Positions 1 through 5,247 of a stretch of DNA of 5,247 nucleotides are shown here, piece by piece. A program made the position numbers and the translations under genes. Each line of letters opens with the position of its first letter. Positions within the stretch are counted from its first letter, which is position 1. The stretch lies in NCBI GenBank assembly GCA_025996815.1, contig BNTT01000180.1:1-5247 (forward strand), read 5' to 3'. A model generated the notes under the pieces. It was not told the origin of the DNA, ran no database searches, and saw only the letters and a list, made by a program, of their open reading frames with translations. The stretch comes from Bacteroidia bacterium. GTDB lineage: Bacteria; Bacteroidota; Bacteroidia; Bacteroidales; Azobacteroidaceae.

Positions 1-30
1 ACTGTAATCCTTAAATACTACTTTTGCCAT
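1..30 (-). CDS. 5' end of a probable IS1182-family transposase (partial, runs off left edge)
   Basis: An ATG at 30-28 on the minus strand opens a frame that stays open to the window edge and reads MAKVVFKDYS. From memory, this N-terminus resembles IS1182-type (DDE) transposases of Bacteroides and relatives, which begin with a short Met-(Ala)-Lys-x-Val-Phe-Lys stretch followed by an N/Q-rich segment. Two pieces of context support a real gene start: a Bacteroidetes -7 box lies 28 bases upstream, and a palindrome typical of insertion-sequence ends lies further upstream at 101-125. Only ten residues are visible, so no catalytic residue can be checked. It could also be an unrelated gene with a similar start, or a broken transposase remnant. 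The family call is an inference; the start itself is better supported. Confidence 0.5.
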   Translation of the reverse strand, partial: MAKVVFKDYS

Positions 31-57
31 AATGCTTATATCTTTGATTTGCAGATG

Positions 58-65
58 CAAAGGTA
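58..65 (-). promoter_or_regulatory. Bacteroidetes-type -7 promoter motif for the leftward gene at 30
   Basis: Read on the minus strand, these bases are TACCTTTG, an exact match to the TAnnTTTG -7 consensus used by the primary sigma factor of Bacteroidetes. Transcription would start a few bases downstream (around 50), giving a short leader before the ATG at 30. I see no clear TTTG -33 box about 19 bases upstream, only an AT-rich stretch (ATTTAA) near 83-88. That fits a modest promoter, as is common for transposase genes. Confidence 0.6.
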
Positions 66-100
66 CGAAAAATAGGGGAATATTAAATATATATAAAAAT

Positions 101-125
101 GAGGCTGTCCTTTTGAGACAGCCTC
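101..125. terminator. Bidirectional terminator-like palindrome, possibly the IS end
   Basis: GAGGCTGTC (101-109) pairs perfectly with GACAGCCTC (117-125) around a 7-base loop. On the plus strand the stem is followed by TTGTTTTTTT (126-135). On the minus strand it is followed by ATTTTTATATATA (100-88). It therefore has an intrinsic-terminator shape in both directions. For the leftward operon it would act as a second terminator behind the hairpin at 141-172, and it would shield the transposase gene from read-through. The same bases may also serve as the terminal repeat of the insertion sequence. Confidence 0.65.
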
Positions 126-140
126 TTGTTTTTTTCAGAA

Positions 141-172
141 AATGGGGGAGGACCCATTTGTCCACCCCCATT
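141..172 (-). terminator. Probable terminator of the susC-susD-DUF3823 operon
   Basis: AATGGGGGAGGA (141-152) pairs with TCCACCCCCATT (161-172) as a 12-bp stem with a single A-A mismatch (149/164) and an 8-base loop. It begins about 30 bases after the stop codon of the last operon gene. In the leftward transcript the stem is followed by a short U-rich tail: the minus strand reads TT then CTG after the CCCCCATT arm. The very GC-rich stem and its position suggest a Rho-independent terminator, though the U tract is short. An alternative shorter hairpin (AATGGG 141-146 with CCCATT 153-158) competes for the same arm. Confidence 0.6.
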
Positions 173-202
173 CCCTTCTAAAATAACATGAAATTCAACT
201 TA

Positions 203-979
203 TTACGGGACTTGTATTTCCTTGATGGTTGTGAAATTACTTGCACCCATTCCGGGGTAACTGGTCGATGCATTTTCCGTTGCTGTCTGGCAGTTCATGG
301 AAACACGTATCCAATAGCTGATGCCTGTGTATTTCACCGGTCTTTCGCTGATAAATTCCAGCACTTGTCCTTCCATGTCATTGGTCAAAGCCAGTGCTTT
401 TGGATAAAGGTCTAAATCCCGTGAACCCGTGTTGACGGTTCTTGAAATTAACAGCCACGCCTCTCTCACATCCGGCATATCATATCCCGGTTTTTGATTT
501 CTCTTGAAGCGTACCGAACAACTGATTTTGTTGTCCGGTAAGACGGTCGGCTCACTTACCCACTCGATGGACAAATAGGGCGTTACGGTGAAATCTTTGG
601 TGGTTCCGTTCCCTATTTTCAACAACTCACCCGCCTCGTCTTCATTGTTTTTGTACGAGTCGTCGTATGGATAGAAAGCACCGTTGTAGGGAAGTATCAG
701 GTATTCGCCCGAAAACATCTTCGTATGCCTGTACGTGCCGTCCTGTTGCACTCTCAGCGTTTGATTGCCCACATAAGCGTCCGGGTCGCCTTTTGCCCAG
801 CTCACTTCCCGAATCCGGATGATGCTGGCTGCGTGGTCTACCTGTAAGGGCTGATTGTCTGTGCTGCTGAAAATGGTTCCCTGAATAGTCGCATCCGGTC
901 CGTCATAGTTATCTATCTCACAAGACACTGCAAACAGACAGATTGACAGAAGAAACATATATTTATATAAATTTTTCAT
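203..979 (-). CDS. DUF3823-type surface lipoprotein, third gene of the SusC/SusD operon
   Basis: A complete 258-aa lipoprotein. Residues 1-19 are a lipoprotein signal peptide (basic start, hydrophobic core from about residue 7, lipobox AVSC with acylated Cys20). The following Glu-Ile-Asp-Asn is acidic, like Bacteroidetes lipoprotein export signals for the cell surface. From about 29 to 135 the sequence is a beta-rich domain opening with a TIQGTIF strand. From about 136 to 258 a second beta-rich, FN3-like domain contains SCSVRFKR (153-160) and SYWIRVSM (221-228). This arrangement and length match my recollection of DUF3823 proteins, which are typically encoded just after susD. The biochemical role is not established; an accessory glycan-binding role is inferred from context. 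The ATG lies 21 bases after the susD stop, with AAAGGA just upstream. No truncation or frameshift is seen. A general SusE/SusF-position lipoprotein is the alternative label. Confidence 0.85.
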   Translation of the reverse strand: MKNLYKYMFLLSICLFAVSCEIDNYDGPDATIQGTIFSSTDNQPLQVDHAASIIRIREVSWAKGDPDAYVGNQTLRVQQDGTYRHTKMFSGEYLILPYNGAFYPYDDSYKNNEDEAGELLKIGNGTTKDFTVTPYLSIEWVSEPTVLPDNKISCSVRFKRNQKPGYDMPDVREAWLLISRTVNTGSRDLDLYPKALALTNDMEGQVLEFISERPVKYTGISYWIRVSMNCQTATENASTSYPGMGASNFTTIKEIQVP

Positions 980-1000
980 ATTCCTTTACTTTTAATATTA

Positions 1001-3112
1001 TTATTGATTTCTATTCTTTTGCAACAACGGATTGTTTTTCAACTCATCGCTCGGAATCGTTTCGTAGTAATTATTCACAGAAAAAGTGATTCTGTCGCTA
1101 CCTACTTCGGTGTTTTTTGAATCGTAGATATATTTTCCATCGGGAGTTCCTGAGGCATCAACCGTGGCATCTTTACTGAACATAAATGAATACAATCCCC
1201 GTTTGCGATATTGATTGATTTGCGTGTCGTAAGTAAACCACCGGAGCAAATCCCAGTAAATTTTACTTTCAAACGCCAATTCCTTATACCTTTCGACACG
1301 TAAAATTTGCAGTCCGCGCGTGGGAGCCTCCACAAACGAGCCAATACCATGCGTCCCCGGTTTTGTCCAGTTGGTATATCCCGGCTCGGTAGACAATTCA
1401 GCGGCACTGGTCAGCAAGGTTGCACCCGCACGGTCGCGAACGGCGTTTATTTGGGTGAAAGCATCCTGCAACATATCCACACCGGCATAAGTGGTTTCTC
1501 CGCTTTGCGCCAGTTCAATAGCTGCTTCAGCACGGTTTAGCAACACTTCGGCATAGCGTATTTCAATCCAAGGCTGGGTAGATACGTGCAAGCCCGTTTC
1601 TGAAATCGTCATGGCAAGATTTATGTATTTGCGACCATGAAAACCTGTATGGGAACTGCTCCCTTGCATACCGTTCAGTTGAGGTCCGTCTAATCCATTC
1701 ATGTAAATCTTCACTCCGTCCACATCATACATATCAGCTGAATTTTGTTCATTCGGTTTCTTATTTGAATAGAGAATGATGCCATCTGCAAACAAGTTGG
1801 TGGTATAAGGGGCAGGTGTTACGCTTTTGTAGTTTCCTCCATCGGCACCATCGTCCTTGCTGAACTTTTTGAATTTATCCACCGCAGGGTCAATATCCTT
1901 ATTGAAAATTCCGGAGCGCAAATCCAGTTTAAGCCCTTTGTACATTTCGCCCGGAAGTAGCAAATTGGCTCTCAGTCGTGGCTCTGCGCCATCCCAAAGT
2001 TGGTGACAATTGTCGTAAACGATATAGTCGCCATTGGCATCAAATGCACTGAAATGACCGGTAGCCGGGTCAAGAGGCAGTCCGTCAAACAATTCCACCC
2101 AATCCAATGTTGGATTGAAACGGTCGCCGTAGGTTGTTACCATACGGGGCGGACACATCACCGCATCATAAGAATGAACCCAGTTGTTGTAATCGTATTT
2201 ACGAATCCAGATAGACTCCTTGTTGCCGTCGGCTTTTTCCCAGATTTCCGCATAGTTGGCTGTTTTGTCGCCATTGGCAGTGTGCAGTTCATAAAGACCG
2301 CTCGTTTCCACCAATTTGGCAGCATCCCAAGATTGTTTGAAATAGCCGTTTGCGCGTGTCTGCGGAATGCCTTCCAATAGAACGCCATCCACAGCCCAAT
2401 CCGGAAATTTAAACGCACCATATCGGGCGGTAGTGGCGGCATGAAGTGCCACGCGGCTTTTGAAGGCGGCTGCTACATACTTATTCGTACGTCCCACATC
2501 ACTTTTTTCACTCAGGTTAGCAATAGCCTCGTCCAAGTCAGCCAAAATGAAATCGTAGGTGTCTTCATGGCTCTTGCGGGCTACATACAGCGTCGTTTCA
2601 TCTTCGTCCAATGTCTGCGGTGCTTCGATAAGCGGCAGACCGCCATACCTTTTCGCCAGCTGGAAATAAACATAGGCACGGATAAATTTCGCTTCAGCTA
2701 TCCATTCCCCAGTCTGTGTCAGCGTTGCTGCGTATGCAGGCAAATTATTAATAAGCGTATTGGCTTGTCGAATGATTTTAAAACCTTCGCTCCAGTAGCC
2801 GGTACTGTGGCGTTGTATGACAACATTGTTACGATTAAGCATTTCGCCCGTCGAATTAGCAAATGTATTAACGTTCAACGGTTTAAAATAACCTGCCTGA
2901 AGACCGCCGCCGCTCGTTTCATACTTGAAATCTTCCATTGGCAAATGGTTATATATACCAGCCATGTAAGCCTTGATGCCGGCTTCGTTGTATATGTCAT
3001 CCGCCGTTAATATGGTTTTTGGAGCAATATCCAAATCCACGCATGATGCAAAAAGGAGTAGAGAACACATCCATACTGCTATTTTGCTTTTGTGATTATT
3101 ATTCTTTTTCAT
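1001..3112 (-). CDS. SusD/RagB family nutrient-binding outer-membrane lipoprotein
   Basis: A complete 703-aa SusD-like protein, the surface lid that captures ligand for its SusC partner. The start ATG at 3112 gives a good signal peptide: basic residues 2-10, a hydrophobic core at 11-22, then lipobox FASC with Cys24 and an acidic VDLD tail suggesting surface export. The SusD N-terminal helical (TPR-like) region is clear at 105-160 (YWSEGFKIIRQANTLINNL, then an AEAKFIRAYVYFQLAKRYGG stretch) and about 183-228. The C-terminal RagB/SusD domain shows IEIRYAEVLLNRAEA (516-530), INAVRDRAG (555-563), ILRVERYKELAFESKIYWDLLRW (603-625, abbreviated here as ILRVERYKEL and IYWDLLRW) and the terminal IPSDELKNNPLLQ (686-698). 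At 703 aa it is longer than the usual 500-600. The extra length lies mostly between about 300 and 510, which is rich in Trp, Tyr, Asp and Gly. It follows susC by 23 bases, so co-transcription is very likely. The ligand is unknown. Confidence 0.95.
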   Translation of the reverse strand: MKKNNNHKSKIAVWMCSLLLFASCVDLDIAPKTILTADDIYNEAGIKAYMAGIYNHLPMEDFKYETSGGGLQAGYFKPLNVNTFANSTGEMLNRNNVVIQRHSTGYWSEGFKIIRQANTLINNLPAYAATLTQTGEWIAEAKFIRAYVYFQLAKRYGGLPLIEAPQTLDEDETTLYVARKSHEDTYDFILADLDEAIANLSEKSDVGRTNKYVAAAFKSRVALHAATTARYGAFKFPDWAVDGVLLEGIPQTRANGYFKQSWDAAKLVETSGLYELHTANGDKTANYAEIWEKADGNKESIWIRKYDYNNWVHSYDAVMCPPRMVTTYGDRFNPTLDWVELFDGLPLDPATGHFSAFDANGDYIVYDNCHQLWDGAEPRLRANLLLPGEMYKGLKLDLRSGIFNKDIDPAVDKFKKFSKDDGADGGNYKSVTPAPYTTNLFADGIILYSNKKPNEQNSADMYDVDGVKIYMNGLDGPQLNGMQGSSSHTGFHGRKYINLAMTISETGLHVSTQPWIEIRYAEVLLNRAEAAIELAQSGETTYAGVDMLQDAFTQINAVRDRAGATLLTSAAELSTEPGYTNWTKPGTHGIGSFVEAPTRGLQILRVERYKELAFESKIYWDLLRWFTYDTQINQYRKRGLYSFMFSKDATVDASGTPDGKYIYDSKNTEVGSDRITFSVNNYYETIPSDELKNNPLLQKNRNQ

Positions 3113-3135
3113 ATTATATATATCTTTTTAATAAA

Positions 3136-5247
3136 TTAGAAAGTGATTGTTCCACCAAAATTGAATGTCCTGTTAAGAGGATAGAGGTATCCGTACAATT
3201 CCGAGGGGTGTTCCGGGTCAAGACCTTTCACACCTGTGAGCGTCAGCAAGTTATAGGCATTCACAAAGACGCGGAGGCGTTGGATGCCTGAATGTTGCAG
3301 AAAACTCGTTTTAACAGGAACAGTATAGCCTATTTCAGCACTTTTCAAACGCAGATAAGAACCATCCTGTATGCAAAATTCAGAACGGGTATCGGCTCTT
3401 GTTCTTCCGTAAGGATAATATCCGGATACCCATTTATTAGTGGGATTGTAGGGGTCCATATCCGGGTCAACGGGGTGCCATCTGTCATAGAGGATGTCCA
3501 AGGCGTTTCCGTCCCATGACAAAGGATTCAGCAACTGTTCGCCGTAGGATATGTATGACATGGCTGAGCCTTGAAACAACAGGCTGAAATCTATGCCCTT
3601 CCAATCGCCGCTAATGGTTGCCCCGAAGTTCATCAGCGGATAGTTGCGCTGTCCGTTGGAGTCTTCATTCGGACTGGTGGTGGTGGCAATCGGATGATTA
3701 TCATTGTCGTCAATCACACCATCACCGTTCCAATCCTCATAGATAGGGTCGCCCGGCAGTGTGCCTGCATTGGCATAGAGCGAATGGGCAATCTGGTCGT
3801 AGGATTGATATTGTCCGGCAGCTCCATTACCAAACCAAATATCCGTATAGCGGTCCACTTGGTTGTTGCGCCAATAATCGCGAGAGTTGGAGCGCGGAGG
3901 CTGCACTTTTTTCGTCAACATGCTACGTGTCATGGAAACAAAGCCTGTCACATTATATCGGAAGTCGTTGATGTGGTAGCGATGCCGCAACTCAATTTCA
4001 AACCCTTTTGTGCGGTCTGAATTGAGATTCGCTTGCGAGATGCCCGCCCCAAAAGTTCCGGGAACGATTATCGAAGGCGTATCCAGCAAACCGTCTCTGT
4101 CGCGTTGGAAAATTTCAAACGTGCCGCCTAACAGCCCGTTCCACGCATCCACGTCGATTGCCAAGTTCGCCATCGTTGCCGTGTACCATGTGAGGTTGAG
4201 ATTCGGGGCATTTCTGAAACCCAAGGCATTCGTGTAAGTATTACCAAATACATAACCTTTGGGATATGATTCGCGATTACCGTTGCTTTGCGGGTAATCA
4301 AACCCTTCTACAAATTGAAAATCAGCCGCGCCATCATCCCCTAATTTGCCATAAGAGCCTCTTATCTTCAAATTTTGAACCTGAGGAACATTATCTTTGA
4401 AGAAAGATTCTTCCGAAAGCCGCCATGCGGCAAGTGCACTCGGAAAGAAACCCCATTGTTTGCCTTTGGGAAATTTGGATGAGCCATCGTAGCGAAAACT
4501 CATTTCAAGCATATAGCGGCTGGCAAAATCATAATTAATTCTACCAATCAAGCCTCTTGATGCGTATTCGCGCAATCCACCGCCGTTTCCCTCTTGGTTG
4601 GTAGTGTTTCCTGCAAACAAATAGGGAATAGGTATGTCAAATTCACGCTTTGCATTAAAGTCATAGCCTTGATTGTAACTTTCTTCGTAAACCAACACGC
4701 CATTCACGTGATGCACATCGGCAAACACGTGGTCGTAATCCAACTCAGCCTGCCACAAGGTGGTGTAACTGGTGTTGAACGCACGATTCAAAGCTGTCTT
4801 GGTGTTGCGAGTCCAAGATTGATAGGTGTCGTTGGCAGCAATGTAGCGATAGTCATTGTATTCTTTCTTGAAATTTGCATTATCGTTGAAAGTTTTGTCA
4901 TAACTAAACATGGCTTTCGCCTGCAAACCTTTGACAAAAGGAACATCATACGTCAAATTCATGTTGGACTGAAACAGTGTTCGCCTGTTTTGTACATAAC
5001 CGCTCAATTCCGGATGAATCATTGCCACCACATTCTGCACCTGGTCTGGATGGTAGTAATAGGGTGCCGTTTGATTGGCATACAAGGGGGAGGTTGGGAC
5101 AGAGCGCCACAATTGGTTGAAAACTTCCCACGAGCCAAAATTCTGCCGATTGGTTTCGTCCGTCATCGCGTTCAGCCTTAAACCGGCTTTCAGATTTTTT
5201 GTAACATGTGTGTTGATGTTCGACCGCAGATTATATCGGTTGTAGTT
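3136..5247 (-). CDS. SusC/RagA family TonB-linked outer-membrane transporter (3' part; 5' end outside window)
   Basis: The open frame ends with TAA at 3138-3136 and stays open to the right edge, showing 703 residues. The Met at 5166 is internal: 27 in-frame upstream codons (NYNRYNLRSNINTHVTKNLK onward) read as normal SusC barrel sequence. Full SusC proteins are usually about 1000-1100 aa, so roughly 300-400 N-terminal residues (signal peptide, carboxypeptidase-like domain, TonB box, plug) are missing. Visible family marks, numbered from the first visible residue: FRYDGSSKFPKGKQWGFFPS (251-270), LKIRGSYGKLGDDG (293-306), KGFEIELRHRY (414-424), a calcium-loop-like DWNGDGVIDDND (505-516), SYLRLKSAEIGYTVP (630-644), LRVFVNAYNLLTLTGVKGLD (658-677), and a C-terminal beta-signal ending FNFGGTITF. 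The protein forms the 22-strand channel that imports ligand captured by SusD, using TonB-ExbBD energy. The promoter lies outside the window. No frameshift is seen. Confidence 0.95.
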   Translation of the reverse strand, partial: NYNRYNLRSNINTHVTKNLKAGLRLNAMTDETNRQNFGSWEVFNQLWRSVPTSPLYANQTAPYYYHPDQVQNVVAMIHPELSGYVQNRRTLFQSNMNLTYDVPFVKGLQAKAMFSYDKTFNDNANFKKEYNDYRYIAANDTYQSWTRNTKTALNRAFNTSYTTLWQAELDYDHVFADVHHVNGVLVYEESYNQGYDFNAKREFDIPIPYLFAGNTTNQEGNGGGLREYASRGLIGRINYDFASRYMLEMSFRYDGSSKFPKGKQWGFFPSALAAWRLSEESFFKDNVPQVQNLKIRGSYGKLGDDGAADFQFVEGFDYPQSNGNRESYPKGYVFGNTYTNALGFRNAPNLNLTWYTATMANLAIDVDAWNGLLGGTFEIFQRDRDGLLDTPSIIVPGTFGAGISQANLNSDRTKGFEIELRHRYHINDFRYNVTGFVSMTRSMLTKKVQPPRSNSRDYWRNNQVDRYTDIWFGNGAAGQYQSYDQIAHSLYANAGTLPGDPIYEDWNGDGVIDDNDNHPIATTTSPNEDSNGQRNYPLMNFGATISGDWKGIDFSLLFQGSAMSYISYGEQLLNPLSWDGNALDILYDRWHPVDPDMDPYNPTNKWVSGYYPYGRTRADTRSEFCIQDGSYLRLKSAEIGYTVPVKTSFLQHSGIQRLRVFVNAYNLLTLTGVKGLDPEHPSELYGYLYPLNRTFNFGGTITF

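Larger units (their letters stand above)
1..125 (-). mobile_element. Probable end of an insertion sequence (IS1182-like), partial
   Basis: This is the inferred upstream end of an insertion sequence whose transposase reads leftward out of the window. It combines a transposase-like start (30-1), its own promoter motif (58-65) and an outer palindrome at 101-125. The arm TTTTGAGACAGCCTC (111-125) resembles the terminal inverted repeats I recall for IS1182-type elements of Bacteroides. The exact outer boundary, probably near 125, cannot be fixed, because the second inverted repeat and any target duplication lie outside the window. Confidence 0.45.

Noticed and set aside
126..135. T-rich homopolymer tract as a possible phase-variation site
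   Set aside because: It is short, interrupted by a G, and lies in a spacer directly after a hairpin, so the T tract of a terminator explains it better.
188..415. 75-codon open frame on the plus strand starting in the spacer
   Set aside because: It runs antisense through the end of the DUF3823 gene, has no recognisable family, and has no convincing promoter on the plus strand; it also lies just past a plus-strand terminator-like hairpin.
2441..3010. 189-codon open frame on the plus strand
   Set aside because: It lies wholly antisense to the well-supported SusD gene. Its translation (Cys/Phe/Ile-rich, no domain I recognise) looks like a shadow of the real coding frame, and no promoter or ribosome-binding site is apparent.
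3113..3135. TATATATA-rich spacer between susC and susD as a possible internal promoter
   Set aside because: It has no TAnnTTTG motif and is only 23 bases long, so it is better read as an ordinary AT-rich intergenic spacer within an operon.
3571..4020. 149-codon open frame on the plus strand
   Set aside because: It is antisense to SusC with no recognisable protein features; a shadow frame.
5164..5166. ATG as the start of the SusC gene
   Set aside because: The frame is open for 27 more codons to the window edge, those residues read as SusC barrel sequence, and a start here would remove the signal peptide and plug. It is an internal Met.
4594..5181. 195-codon open frame on the plus strand
   Set aside because: It is antisense to the SusC barrel region. 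The hydrophobic Val/Ile-rich translation is what the reverse of Asn/Asp/Tyr-rich SusC codons gives.

Overview
This window is almost entirely the 3' part of a leftward-transcribed (minus strand) SusC/SusD-type nutrient-uptake operon from a member of the Bacteroidota, most likely order Bacteroidales. Four things point there: the SusC-SusD pair itself, lipoprotein signals ending in Cys followed by acidic residues, AT-rich spacers with weak ribosome-binding sites, and one TAnnTTTG-type promoter motif. The species cannot be named from the sequence.

Layout in transcription order, right to left. (1) 5247-3136: a SusC/RagA TonB-dependent outer-membrane transporter, cut at the right window edge, so the signal peptide, plug and first barrel strands are missing. 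(2) 3112-1001: a complete, rather long (703 aa) SusD/RagB substrate-binding lipoprotein, 23 bases after susC. (3) 979-203: a 258-aa DUF3823-type surface lipoprotein, 21 bases after susD. (4) 202-31: a spacer with two hairpins, 141-172 (probable operon terminator) and 101-125 (bidirectional terminator-like palindrome), then a Bacteroidetes -7 promoter motif at 58-65. (5) 30-1: the first ten codons of another minus-strand gene, whose N-terminus resembles IS1182-type transposases of Bacteroidales. The 101-125 palindrome would then be at or near one end of that insertion sequence.

The three operon genes form an outer-membrane uptake unit. SusD and the DUF3823 lipoprotein would sit on the cell surface and bind an oligosaccharide or similar ligand, and SusC would import it using TonB energy. 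No glycoside hydrolase, lyase, sulfatase or regulator is visible, so the substrate cannot be assigned. I see no clearly new system. The points most worth checking are the probable IS element abutting the operon's 3' end, the stacked hairpins there, the oversized SusD, and Asp/Asn-rich calcium-loop-like motifs in both SusC and SusD.
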